DNA of 40,294 nt from JANWZL01 sp037445185 (lineage in GTDB: Bacteria > Pseudomonadota > Gammaproteobacteria > Burkholderiales > Thiobacillaceae): assembly GCA_037445185.1 (NCBI GenBank), contig JBBIKZ010000007.1:1-40294 (forward strand), written 5' to 3'. This document shows positions 1 through 7,548 of this stretch, piece by piece. Under the pieces are notes generated by a model. It worked only from the letters and a program-made list of their open reading frames with translations. It was not told where the DNA came from and searched no databases. Positions within the stretch are counted from its first letter, which is position 1, and the number at the start of each line of letters is the position of its first letter. The position numbers and the translations under genes are program-made.

Positions 1-816
1 GCGTAGGACCAGCAACCCCGCGAGCCCGAGGGGCAGCAGGGCCAGCGTGGCCGGTTCGGGTACTTGTCCGGGCGGGTCGACGAAGATGCTGTCGTTGCCG
101 CAATTCATGGTCCAGTGCACGTTGAACGGGTCATACCCGTTCCAGCCGCCCGAGCGCAGCAGACTCAGATCCACGGCCAATTCGTAGAAATAGTGCAGGT
201 CCCGCTTGTACTGGCCATATCCGTTCGCGCCGACGGTGGTATAGACCAGGTCGGCCAAGCCCAGGTAATCGCCGCCGGTCAGGTAGGCCGGGCGCTTGAC
301 GGGGGTCGTGATGGGGTAGGCGGGGTCGGTCTCGGCGAAGAGACCCAGGGCCCAGGTGGGGTTGCGGTACACCCCGCCCTCCGCACCGAAGGTCTCGCGC
401 GCAGCGCCGCTTGCCACCACGTGTTTGACGTTGATACCCAGCTCGTAGACGCCATCCTTGCCGAAGTCGATGGCAAAATCGCCGGCGCCATAGCTGTTCG
501 CCGCGGGCTTGTGCAGGGTGAGCGGGCTGTGACCAGTGGCGAGCGCGATGTAGAGCCTGCCGCCCTGGACGGTGGCGTAGATCGCCTCGGCGTCATAGGC
601 CTGGCCGCCCCAGCCCGGGTTGAGATAGACGCCGCTGCCGCCGGTCTGATCCTCGACGCTGTGGTGGATGCCGGCATGCGGGGTCCAGTCGCTGGCCTGA
701 CCGGTGCGGGCCAGCCCCCAGTCGGCGAGACTGCCGTCGACGACGATGGGCAGGGCCCGGGCCTGGACGGTGCCCAGCAAGAGGCTGCCGCCCAGCAAAG
801 TCAGCAAAGTTTTCAT
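1..816 (-). CDS. PEP-CTERM sorting-domain protein (3' end cut by window)
   Basis: A secreted protein of unknown function that starts at 816 and runs off the window edge in frame after 272 codons. The N-terminus (MKTLLTLLGGSLLLG) is a signal peptide. The last visible residues contain VPEPATLALLPLGLAGLLVL followed by Arg, the PEP-CTERM signal: a PEP motif, a hydrophobic helix and then basic residues. By family knowledge such proteins are processed by an exosortase and linked to the cell surface or exopolysaccharide; no exosortase gene is in this window. The middle is rich in Gly, Asp and aromatic residues and begins ALPIVVDGSLADWG, as in proteins with a DOMON/CBM9-like fold, but I cannot assign a fold with confidence. 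Only a few residues are probably missing at the C-terminus. Confidence 0.85.
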   Translation of the reverse strand, partial: MKTLLTLLGGSLLLGTVQARALPIVVDGSLADWGLARTGQASDWTPHAGIHHSVEDQTGGSGVYLNPGWGGQAYDAEAIYATVQGGRLYIALATGHSPLTLHKPAANSYGAGDFAIDFGKDGVYELGINVKHVVASGAARETFGAEGGVYRNPTWALGLFAETDPAYPITTPVKRPAYLTGGDYLGLADLVYTTVGANGYGQYKRDLHYFYELAVDLSLLRSGGWNGYDPFNVHWTMNCGNDSIFVDPPGQVPEPATLALLPLGLAGLLVLR

Positions 817-1034
817 GTGCCACTCCTGACGGTCCGACTGCGCAGTACCAGGCAGGACCCGTGCCAGGTGTCAGGAGTGTAGATGAATCAATGTGTTACA
901 GAATTCGTGCGGGGGTGGGCTCGGAGGATGCCGATTCCAGGTCCAACACTTGTGGCGGTCGCTCGACAGACCTCGAAGCGGGGAGGGACATGCAGGGCCG
1001 GGATCTGCCGGCCGTACAAGAAAAAAGCAAGAAA

Positions 1035-1059
1035 AAAAGCCGGCACGAGGCCGGCTTTT
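1035..1059 (-). terminator. Rho-independent terminator of the small lipoprotein gene
   Basis: A perfect 10-bp stem (1035-1044 pairing with 1050-1059) closes a 5-base loop. On the minus strand it is followed by a run of seven T and then further T-rich sequence down to 1021. It lies 20 bases beyond the stop of the minus-strand lipoprotein gene. The other flank has only four T, so activity on the plus strand is less certain. Confidence 0.88.
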
Positions 1060-1078
1060 CGAGTTCCCGCGGAACGGG

Positions 1079-1339
1079 TTACTGACCAGCGGGGGCCGGG
1101 GCGGCGCCAGGCGCGGGAGCGGCCTCGCCAGCGGGCGCACCAGCCTCGGGAGCGGGAGCAGCCTCGGGGGCGGGAGCAGCCTCGGGGGCGGGAGCAGCCT
1201 CGGGGGCGGGAGCAGCCTCAGGCGCGGGGGCCGGAGCCTCGGCGGCGGGAGCAGCGGCCTCGGGGGCCGGCTCCTCTTTCTTGCCGCAAGCGGTCAGAGA
1301 CAGAGCCAACAGAGCAGCGAGCAGGACGGAGTATTTCAT
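1079..1339 (-). CDS. Small Ala/Pro-rich repeat lipoprotein
   Basis: An 86-residue predicted lipoprotein. The signal peptide ends in a clear lipobox, LTAC, with the lipidated Cys at about position 18. It is followed by GKKEEPAPE and then by repeated EAAPAP units to the end. A purine-rich ribosome site (AGGGAAC) lies just before the ATG at 1339, and a strong terminator follows the stop. No folded domain is apparent; the mature part is an extended Pro/Ala linker with regularly spaced Glu, and it may act as a periplasmic spacer. Small lipoproteins with this N-terminus are common in betaproteobacteria and have no agreed function. The codon repeat makes length variation between strains likely. Confidence 0.8.
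   Translation of the reverse strand: MKYSVLLAALLALSLTACGKKEEPAPEAAAPAAEAPAPAPEAAPAPEAAPAPEAAPAPEAAPAPEAGAPAGEAAPAPGAAPAPAGQ
1143..1214. repeat. 18-bp tandem repeat, four units, inside the lipoprotein gene
   Basis: Four consecutive 18-base units beginning gcctcggg; three are identical and one differs at a single base. A more degenerate copy follows. On the minus strand each unit encodes six residues of the EAAPAP pattern. Because the unit is a multiple of three, loss or gain of units keeps the reading frame. Confidence 0.92.
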
Positions 1340-1492
1340 CGATGTTCCCTAAGTAAAGTTGATCAACGTACCAATAGAATCAATCAGGGCGGGGATTGCA
1401 CTGATCGACGCGCATCCTAGCAAAAACACACGAAAGTGCGCTAGGGGTGCAAGCCATCTTGCCGCGACCAACGCGCGCTTACTCCGAGGGTG

Positions 1493-2659
1493 TTACATTT
1501 GGGCCACATCCGTTCGGCCAGGCCACAGATAACCGGCCACGTACCAGGCGTACAGCGTAGGCTGCAGGGCGGCGGGCACGCGCCCGGGCGGGAGGCTGCG
1601 CCGGTCCGCCAGATGCACGAGGGCGCGTCTGGACGGGCCGGTCGCCTCGATCCGTTCGCCGTTGATGTAGAAGCTGCCGTCGCTGAACAGCAGGCGGGAG
1701 CGTGGGTCCAGTCGCACGCCCTCGAGGGTCACGGACTGGGCGAACCGGTCGGACGACATCGGCCTGCGCGGCGGATCGAAAAAGACGTTGGGCTTGGGTT
1801 CGCTCAGATAGCTGCCGAGGAAATCGCGTATGTCGGCCTGGTCCCAGCGTATCCTGTCGATCACCTCGCCGAGCCGTTCGACCATGGCCTCGGGCAGCTC
1901 GCCCGGGTGGGCGGGGACGACGAGATCGGGGTCGGCATAGCGGCCTTCCAGGGCCAACCTGTCCTGCAGATAGGCGAGGAAGGCGGCGGCGATCTCCTGG
2001 TGGGTGGGGGCGCGGAAACCGATCGACCAGGTCATGCACTCGGAGAGGGCGACACCATTGTGGGCCAGCCGGGGGGGCAGGTAGAGCATGTCGCCCGGCT
2101 CCAACACCCAGGACTGGGTCGGCCGGAAGCGTTTGAGGATGCGCAGGGGGGCATCCTCCACCAGTTCCAGGTCGTCCTGGTCGCTCACCTCCCAGCGGCG
2201 GGTGCCGCGCCCCTGGATCAAGAACACGTCGTAGGAATCGAAGTGCGGACCGACGCCGCCGTCGGGCGGGGCGAGGCTCACCATGACGTCATCGAGCCGT
2301 GCATGCGGCACGAACGTGAATTCGCCCAGCAAGGCCTCTGCGTAGGGCAGCCAGTGATTGACGCCGGAGACGAGCAGGCTCCAGCCGCGCGTGGGCAGGG
2401 TACGCAAGGCCTCGGGCTCGAACGGCCCATGCTCAAGCCGCCAGCGGCCGCGCTGGTGACGCACCAGCCGGCTTTCCGCCACCTCCCGGCAGGCCAGCCG
2501 CTTGAGCCCGGCCGGCTTGAGATGGTCCACGATGCCCGGCACGGCCCCACGCACCAAGCAGGGCCGCTTGTGCCAGTAGTCGCGCAGGAACGCGTCGGCA
2601 GTCAGACCGCCGAGCAGAGGGAGGGGGCGGGACGCGGACGGTTTGCGCTGCGTTTTCAT
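1493..2659 (-). CDS. roxA: Cupin-type ribosomal protein arginine hydroxylase (RoxA/YcfD family)
   Basis: A 388-residue 2-oxoglutarate/Fe(II) oxygenase of the JmjC-like YcfD family. In E. coli this enzyme hydroxylates an arginine of ribosomal protein L16. The iron triad is visible: HFD at His139/Asp141 and the distal His200 in LPPRLAHNGVA. The surrounding DVFLIQGRGTRRWEV is typical of the double-stranded beta-helix core. The C-terminal part (about 215-388) matches the length of the dimerisation and winged-helix part of the family. It is divergent from the peroxiredoxin gene, with a 49-base gap. Substrate assignment to L16 is by family only. Confidence 0.88.
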   Translation of the reverse strand: MKTQRKPSASRPLPLLGGLTADAFLRDYWHKRPCLVRGAVPGIVDHLKPAGLKRLACREVAESRLVRHQRGRWRLEHGPFEPEALRTLPTRGWSLLVSGVNHWLPYAEALLGEFTFVPHARLDDVMVSLAPPDGGVGPHFDSYDVFLIQGRGTRRWEVSDQDDLELVEDAPLRILKRFRPTQSWVLEPGDMLYLPPRLAHNGVALSECMTWSIGFRAPTHQEIAAAFLAYLQDRLALEGRYADPDLVVPAHPGELPEAMVERLGEVIDRIRWDQADIRDFLGSYLSEPKPNVFFDPPRRPMSSDRFAQSVTLEGVRLDPRSRLLFSDGSFYINGERIEATGPSRRALVHLADRRSLPPGRVPAALQPTLYAWYVAGYLWPGRTDVAQM

Positions 2660-2669
2660 GGGGTCATTC

Positions 2670-2675
2670 TATAAT
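2670..2675 (+). promoter_or_regulatory. Probable -10 box upstream of the bcp-like gene
   Basis: A perfect TATAAT lies 33 bases before the ATG at 2709, in the short gap between divergent genes. No good -35 hexamer stands 16-18 bases upstream (the sequence there is part of the roxA start), so the promoter is only partly supported. A GAGGAG ribosome site follows at 2695-2700. Confidence 0.45.
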
Positions 2676-2708
2676 CGGTTCTGACAGTCCAAGTGAGGAG
2701 ACGTAGAC

Positions 2709-3170
2709 ATGCTCAGTCCGGGCGATCGCGCGCCTGACTTCGAACTGCCAGACGCCGACATGGAGATCGCCAGCCTGTCGGATTACCGGGGGAAGGATGT
2801 GGTGCTGTATTTCTACGTCCGGGACGACACGCCGGCCTGCACGACCCAGGCCATCGAGTTCAGCGACCTGGACGACCAGTTCACCCGCCATGGTTGCGCG
2901 GTCATCGGTGTCTCCCGCGACGATTGCATCAGCCATGGTGAATTTCGCGACAAGCATGGCATCACCGTGCGTCTGCTGGCGGACAAGGACAGCATCGTCT
3001 GCCGCCAGTACGGCGTCCTGGTGGTAAAGGAGGTGGACGGCGTCATGCGCGAGACCGTGCAACGATCCACCTTCATCATCGATCGAGACGGTATCATCCG
3101 TCATGCCCTGTACGGCATCCATCCCAAGGGACACGCCGGTCAGGTCCTGCAACTGGTCAAGGAACTCTGA
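2709..3170 (+). CDS. bcp: Peroxiredoxin, Bcp/PrxQ family
   Basis: A 153-residue thiol peroxidase that reduces hydroperoxides in the cytoplasm. The peroxidatic cysteine is Cys44 in RDDTPACTTQ, with the family Thr three residues earlier. In E. coli Bcp the resolving cysteine is five residues later; here that position (residue 49) is Ile, so this looks like an atypical or 1-Cys version. Cys63, Cys73 and Cys98 are other candidates for resolution. The start has a strong GAGGAG site (2695-2700). The slyD start codon follows the stop by one base, so the two are probably co-transcribed. Confidence 0.9.
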   Translation: MLSPGDRAPDFELPDADMEIASLSDYRGKDVVLYFYVRDDTPACTTQAIEFSDLDDQFTRHGCAVIGVSRDDCISHGEFRDKHGITVRLLADKDSIVCRQYGVLVVKEVDGVMRETVQRSTFIIDRDGIIRHALYGIHPKGHAGQVLQLVKEL

Positions 3171-3171
3171 A

Positions 3172-3663
3172 TTGAATATCGTCAAAAACACCGTGGTCAC
3201 CCTCTCCTACCGGCTCACCAGCCTGGAGGGCGAGGTGCTCGAGGAGTCGGGCGGCGACGCGCCGGCGGTCTATCTGCATGGCGGCTATGACGGCATCTTC
3301 CCCAAGGTCGAGGCCGCGCTGGAAGGCAAGCTCGCCGGCGACGAGGTGGATGTGGTGCTCGAACCCGAGGATGCCTTTGGCGAGTACGACGCCGATCTGG
3401 TGCGCCTGGAGCCGGCGCATCTGTTCCCCGAGGACGTCAAGGTCGGCATGCAATTCGAAGGCGTGAGCGAGGACGGCCATCACCTCACCATTTACACCGT
3501 CACCGATGTGGCCGACGGCAAGGTGGTGGTCGACGGCAACCACCCCCTGGCCGGCACGACGCTGCGCGTGCAGTGCCGAGTGGAGGGGGTGCGCATGGCC
3601 ACCGATGAAGAGATCGCCCACGTCCACGTCCACGGCCCGGGCGGGCACAACCACGCGCACTGA
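3172..3663 (+). CDS. slyD: FKBP-type peptidyl-prolyl isomerase, SlyD family
   Basis: A 163-residue cytoplasmic prolyl isomerase and chaperone. I choose the TTG at 3172, directly after the bcp stop, because AAGGA lies 8 bases upstream and the protein then begins NIVKNTVVTLSYRL, as expected for the family; an upstream in-frame ATG lies inside bcp. Family signatures include a split FKBP fold around an IF (insert-in-flap) domain (about 70-130), PEDAFGEYD, and NHPLAGTTLRV. The C-terminus HVHVHGPGGHNHAH is a short His-rich tail, suited to binding nickel or zinc. E. coli SlyD has a longer metal-binding tail. Confidence 0.93.
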   Translation: MNIVKNTVVTLSYRLTSLEGEVLEESGGDAPAVYLHGGYDGIFPKVEAALEGKLAGDEVDVVLEPEDAFGEYDADLVRLEPAHLFPEDVKVGMQFEGVSEDGHHLTIYTVTDVADGKVVVDGNHPLAGTTLRVQCRVEGVRMATDEEIAHVHVHGPGGHNHAH

Positions 3664-3722
3664 GGCAGGCCGGGGCGGCCCCCGCCCGGTCTGTCGCCAT
3701 CGGGTCGGCGTGAACCCGCCTC

Positions 3723-3747
3723 GGTCTGCCGCGGGCGGCGGCAGACC
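3723..3747. other. Perfect 10-bp inverted repeat between slyD and accA
   Basis: Arms 3723-3732 and 3738-3747 are perfectly complementary with a 5-base loop. No T-run follows on either side, so it is not a standard intrinsic terminator. It may end slyD transcription with Rho, or stabilise an mRNA end. Confidence 0.5.
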
Positions 3748-3786
3748 CGATGCGGGCAGGCCGGAGGACGTTTCGGCTGCGGGCGC

Positions 3787-3792
3787 TACAAT
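3787..3792 (+). promoter_or_regulatory. Possible -10 box for accA
   Basis: TACAAT lies 30 bases before the accA start, in a 159-base gap. I see no convincing -35 hexamer at the usual distance, so this is a weak call. Confidence 0.3.
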
Positions 3793-3822
3793 GCCGCTCC
3801 GCGGAGCACATCCCCTCTCAGC

Positions 3823-4791
3823 ATGAAGACCACCTATCTCGACTTCGAACAGCCCATCGCCGAACTGGAGGCCAAGATCGAGGAGTTGTCCGTGGTGCAG
3901 GGCGACGCCACGCTGGACATCTCCGAGGAGATCGAGCGTCTGCGCAAGAAGGGGATGGCGCTGACCAAGGAGATCTACGCCAAACTCAATGCCTGGCAGA
4001 TCGCCCAGGTGGCGCGTCATCCGCAACGGCCCTATACCCTGGACTACATCCAGCACCTGATGACCGACTTCCAGGAACTGCACGGCGACCGTGCCTTTGC
4101 CGACGACCCGGCCATCGTCGGCGGCATCGCCCGCTTCGAGGGCGAGCCGGTGATGGTGATCGGCCACCAGAAGGGGCGCGACACCAAGGAGAAGATCCTG
4201 CGCAATTTCGGTATGCCCCGGCCCGAAGGCTACCGCAAGGCCCTGCGGCTCATGCGGCTGGCGGAGAAATTCAGGCTGCCGGTGCTGACCTTCATCGACA
4301 CCCCCGGCGCCTACCCCGGCATCGGCGCGGAGGAGCGCGGTCAGTCCGAGGCGATCGCACGCAACCTCTATGTGATGGCGGAACTCAAGACCCCCATCGT
4401 CTGCACCGTCATCGGCGAGGGCGGCTCGGGGGGGGCGTTGGCGATCGGCGTGGGGGATGTGGTGATGATGCTGCAGTACGCCACCTACTCCGTCATCTCG
4501 CCGGAGGGCTGTGCCTCCATCCTGTGGAAGAGCGCCGACAAGGCCCCCCTCGCCGCCGAGTCCCTGGGCATCACCGCCGCGCGTCTGAAAAGCCTCGGCC
4601 TCATCGACCGGGTGGTCAACGAGCCCCTGGGGGGTGCCCACCGCGACCCGGAGACGATGATGACAAACTTGCGTGCCGCGCTCATCGAAACGCTACAGCA
4701 GCTGCGCGAGCGCCCGCTCAACGCCCTGCTCAATGACCGCTATGCCCGTCTGATGGGCTATGGCAAGTTCAAGGAAGCGCGCGCAGGCTGA
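3823..4791 (+). CDS. accA: Acetyl-CoA carboxylase carboxyltransferase subunit alpha
   Basis: A 322-residue subunit of the carboxyltransferase half of acetyl-CoA carboxylase, the first step of fatty-acid synthesis. It works with AccD, which is not in this window. The N-terminal helical part (MKTTYLDFEQPIAELE) is typical, and the crotonase-fold core carries FIDTPGAYPGIGAEERGQ and GEGGSGGALAIGVGD, the glycine-rich turns that form the oxyanion holes. The length is normal. Its end overlaps the annotated start of tilS by 32 bases, and accA followed by tilS is a frequent betaproteobacterial order. Confidence 0.97.
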   Translation: MKTTYLDFEQPIAELEAKIEELSVVQGDATLDISEEIERLRKKGMALTKEIYAKLNAWQIAQVARHPQRPYTLDYIQHLMTDFQELHGDRAFADDPAIVGGIARFEGEPVMVIGHQKGRDTKEKILRNFGMPRPEGYRKALRLMRLAEKFRLPVLTFIDTPGAYPGIGAEERGQSEAIARNLYVMAELKTPIVCTVIGEGGSGGALAIGVGDVVMMLQYATYSVISPEGCASILWKSADKAPLAAESLGITAARLKSLGLIDRVVNEPLGGAHRDPETMMTNLRAALIETLQQLRERPLNALLNDRYARLMGYGKFKEARAG

Positions 4792-6313
4792 CCGTGTCGC
4801 CGGCTCTGCGTCCACGGCCGAGCCGGCCACAGCAGGGGTGAGGGCACGCCCGGCAGCGGCCGGAGGGCGAGGCGAGCCGCTCCTAGAACAAGTCCGGCGC
4901 GTGCTGCGGGATCGGATCGCGCCCGCCGCACGGCTCGCCGTGGCCTTGTCCGGCGGGCTGGATTCCGTCGTCCTGCTGCACCTGCTGCACGGTCTGCGCA
5001 CGGAGCAGGGTTTCCTCCTCTCGGCCGTGCACGTCCATCACGGACTGTCGCCCCACGCCGACAGCTGGGCAGAGTTCTGCGCGACGCTCTGCCAGGCATG
5101 GGACGTGCCCCTGCGCATCGAGCGGGTGCAGGTCGAACGCGACGGCCGTCACGGCCTGGAGGCGGCGGCGCGCCAGGCGCGTTATCGGATATACGCCGGC
5201 CTGCCGGTGGACTTCGTCGTGCTCGCCCATCAGCAGGATGACCAGGTCGAGACCGTCCTGTTGAATCTCCTGCGCGGCACGGGGGTGGTGGGCATGGCGG
5301 CCATGCCCGTGGTGCGCACGTTGCCGGACAGCCAAGTCAGGCTGCTGCGCCCCCTGCTGCAGGCACACCGCGCCCAGATCGAGCGTTATGCCCGCGCACA
5401 CGGCCTCGCCTGGGTCGAGGATGAGAGCAACCGGGACACCGCCTTTGCCCGCAATCATCTACGTCAGGCCGTGCTGCCGGTCATCGCCCCGCGCTTCCCG
5501 GCCTATCGCGGCAGCCTGTCGCGCGCTGCCCGCCATTTCGCCGAGTGCGCCGCGCTCCTGGCGGAGCTGGCACGACTCGATGCGAGGGGGGCGGTCGGCG
5601 AGGCCGGGCTCGAGCTGGCGGCCCTCTCCCGATTGCCTCGGGCGCGGGCGAAGAACCTGCTGCGCTGGTACCTGGGCGAGCTGGGCCAGCATCCCTGGCC
5701 GGAGGCCCGGCTGGAGAGCGTCCTCGATCAGCTGCTCGCAGCGGGGCCGGACAATCGCATCGAGATCCGGGCTGCGGACCGGATCCTGCGGGTCTGGCGC
5801 GGTCATCTGCGCAGTGTCGCCGCCGGGACGGGGCGCGCGGGGGCGAAGCCCGTTCGTCCCCTGGGCGATCGGGGTCTTGAAGAGCATGGGTTGGACGCTC
5901 GTGAAGGCGTCGGCCTGAAAGACGACCTGCGGCCAGACCGACCGTGCCAGCGATCTTCTGGACTGGCTGTGGCCTGGCATGGGGAAGACAGCCTTGCCTT
6001 CGCGGGTGGACGCCTGTCTTTCATGCGCGGCGTGGGGGAGGGGATCAGCCTCGCCCGGCTGGCATCGCAGCCGGTGATCATCCGCACGCGCATGGGAGGC
6101 GAGCGGCTCAAGCCGGACTGCAACCGCCCGCGCCGGACCCTCAAACAACTCTGCCAGGAGCGCGCCATCCCGCCGTGGGAGCGGGATGGCCTGCCGCTCC
6201 TCTACGTGGGCACGGAATTGGCCTGGGTCGCCGGGCTGGGTACGGACTGCGCCTATCGGGCCGATCGAGGGGAGGCCGGCCTCGTCATCGCGTGGCACCC
6301 TGAGAGGCGATGA
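4760..6313 (+). CDS. tilS: tRNA(Ile)-lysidine synthase
   Basis: It modifies cytidine 34 of the CAU-anticodon tRNA-Ile to lysidine, using ATP, so that AUA codons are read correctly. The ATP pyrophosphatase P-loop is SGGLDS at residues 64-69. HVHHGLSPHAD and the HQQDDQVETVLLNLLRG segment match the N-terminal catalytic domain. The C-terminal TilS domain is visible in the last 90 residues (RMGGERLKPDCNRPRRTLKQ). At 517 residues it is longer than the usual 430-470. The extra length is a low-complexity N-terminus of about 40 residues and a poorly conserved stretch around 355-400. No clear ribosome site supports the ATG at 4760; a GTG at 4838 would remove most of the odd N-terminus. Its 3' end overlaps the convergent SPOR gene by 29 bases. 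Confidence 0.93.
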   Translation: MASSRKRAQADRVAGSASTAEPATAGVRARPAAAGGRGEPLLEQVRRVLRDRIAPAARLAVALSGGLDSVVLLHLLHGLRTEQGFLLSAVHVHHGLSPHADSWAEFCATLCQAWDVPLRIERVQVERDGRHGLEAAARQARYRIYAGLPVDFVVLAHQQDDQVETVLLNLLRGTGVVGMAAMPVVRTLPDSQVRLLRPLLQAHRAQIERYARAHGLAWVEDESNRDTAFARNHLRQAVLPVIAPRFPAYRGSLSRAARHFAECAALLAELARLDARGAVGEAGLELAALSRLPRARAKNLLRWYLGELGQHPWPEARLESVLDQLLAAGPDNRIEIRAADRILRVWRGHLRSVAAGTGRAGAKPVRPLGDRGLEEHGLDAREGVGLKDDLRPDRPCQRSSGLAVAWHGEDSLAFAGGRLSFMRGVGEGISLARLASQPVIIRTRMGGERLKPDCNRPRRTLKQLCQERAIPPWERDGLPLLYVGTELAWVAGLGTDCAYRADRGEAGLVIAWHPERR

Positions 6314-6908
6314 CGGCCCTGATGCCGAGGCGGGTGAGCGTCAGGCGCGCCTTTTCCGCTTCCTCTCGGCTCTGGAAGGGCCCCACCTGCACACGGGTCT
6401 CGCTGTATGCCCGGATGCCCTCGCGATTGAGCCGCTCGACGAGCTGTTTGGCGTTGTCCGGGTTGCTGAACACACCGAGCTGCAGGACGAAACCTCGCCC
6501 AAGCGGCGCGGGGGCCGGTGCCGGCGGGGTGGGGCGGGCCTGGCTTTCCGGCTCGGCCGGGGTTCGCGGCACGGCGGCCGCTGGGGCCTCGGCCGGCGGG
6601 GGCGCGCCGAGGTTGCTCACCCGCGGCGGCGGGGGCGGGGCGGGTTGCGGTTCGGGTTGAGATGCACGCTCCTGCGCGGATGGACCGGGTTCCGGCGCCA
6701 GCGGCTCGGGGGGCGGCGCGGGCTCGGGTGCGGTGACGATGGGCGAGGGCGGGGCGGGTTGGCGTTCGGGCGGGGGCTTGCCCGATTTGTCCAGCCACCA
6801 CAGTCCCACCAGGGCCGCCACCGTGATGGCGCCGGCCACGCTCAGGCGGATGAGGGCGCGTCGCTTGAGGGTCTCTGCCGTGGTCTCGCCGCGCGGGGTG
6901 TCGGCCAT
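6285..6908 (-). CDS. Membrane protein with SPOR domain
   Basis: A 207-residue bitopic protein. I start it at the ATG at 6908 because GGAGGAG precedes it at good spacing; an ATG 84 bases upstream lacks this. Residues 1-20 are cytoplasmic, about 22-40 form one membrane helix, 45-125 are a Pro/Ala/Glu-rich periplasmic linker, and about 130-207 are a SPOR domain (GFVLQLGVFSNPDNAKQL and TRVQVGPFQSREEAEKAR). SPOR domains bind denuded glycan strands of septal peptidoglycan, so a role in cell division or cell-wall maintenance is likely. The layout is that of FtsN or DedD, but the sequence alone does not choose between them. It is convergent with tilS. Confidence 0.88.
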   Translation of the reverse strand: MADTPRGETTAETLKRRALIRLSVAGAITVAALVGLWWLDKSGKPPPERQPAPPSPIVTAPEPAPPPEPLAPEPGPSAQERASQPEPQPAPPPPPRVSNLGAPPPAEAPAAAVPRTPAEPESQARPTPPAPAPAPLGRGFVLQLGVFSNPDNAKQLVERLNREGIRAYSETRVQVGPFQSREEAEKARLTLTRLGIRAVIASQGATR

Positions 6909-7065
6909 GTTCTCCTCCGTTTGCGTCTTGCCATCTGCGGGTCGGCCCATGATCCCTGCGCACGCGGCGCATTGCAAGCACGCCGGGCGCACCCCCCGCC
7001 CGGCGCTGCCCGACCTGTTGCAGGCGCGCGGTCCGCGCCGCCGGGCGCCTTCAAGGCAGGCGGGA

Positions 7066-7095
7066 TTCGTGTTATTTTTTACGTTTGCCTACTAT
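7066..7095 (+). promoter_or_regulatory. Possible sigma70-type promoter of the ndk run
   Basis: TTCGTG (7066-7071) and TACTAT (7090-7095) are 18 bases apart in a locally AT-rich patch, unusual in this GC-rich segment. It lies about 30 bases before the ndk start. It would drive the packed run that begins with ndk. Confidence 0.45.
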
Positions 7096-7122
7096 CTTCC
7101 ATCCAACCTTGGAGTCAACGAC

Positions 7123-7548
7123 GTGGCCATGGAACGCACCCTATCCATCATCAAACCCGACGCCGTCGCCAAGAACGTCATCGGCAAGATCTACTCCCGT
7201 TTCGAGAGCAACGGTCTGAAGATCGTGGCGGCCAAGATGAAACACCTCTCGCGCGCCGAGGCCGAAGGCTTCTATGCCGTGCACAAGGGCCGCCCCTTCT
7301 TCAACGATCTGGTCGAATTCATGACCTCCGGCCCGGTCATGATCCAGGTCCTGGAGGGCGAGAACGCCATCGCCAAAAACCGCGAGCTCATGGGCGCCAC
7401 CGATCCCAGGAAGGCCGCGCCCGGCACCATACGCGCCGACTTCGCCCAATCCATCGACGCTAATGCGGTGCACGGCTCGGATGCGCCCGAGACGGCGGCG
7501 GTGGAGATCGCCTACTTCTTCCCGGCCTCGGAGATCTACTCGCGTTGA
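7123..7548 (+). CDS. ndk: Nucleoside diphosphate kinase
   Basis: A 141-residue enzyme that transfers phosphate from ATP to other nucleoside diphosphates through a phospho-histidine. The active-site His is His117 in NAVHGSD. KPDAV near the N-terminus and GATDPRKAAPGTIR are family signatures. I choose GTG at 7123 over ATG at 7129 because GGAG at 7111-7114 is 8 bases from the GTG but 14 from the ATG, and the resulting MAMERTLSIIKPDAV has the length and N-terminus usual for betaproteobacterial Ndk. Its stop overlaps the rlmN start. Confidence 0.96.
   Translation: MAMERTLSIIKPDAVAKNVIGKIYSRFESNGLKIVAAKMKHLSRAEAEGFYAVHKGRPFFNDLVEFMTSGPVMIQVLEGENAIAKNRELMGATDPRKAAPGTIRADFAQSIDANAVHGSDAPETAAVEIAYFFPASEIYSR

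Noticed and set aside
1143..1214. Tandem repeat considered as a CRISPR or regulatory iteron array
   Set aside because: Units are contiguous without spacers, keep a coding frame and encode the lipoprotein's repeat.
3157..4641. Long minus-strand open frame opposite slyD and accA (494 codons)
   Set aside because: It is a shadow of two certain genes. Its translation is low-complexity His/Gly/Leu/Asp-rich sequence typical of GC-rich antisense frames.
6733..7122. In-frame upstream extension of ndk
   Set aside because: It would run through the SPOR gene's promoter and start; the GTG at 7123 has the ribosome site and yields the standard protein length.
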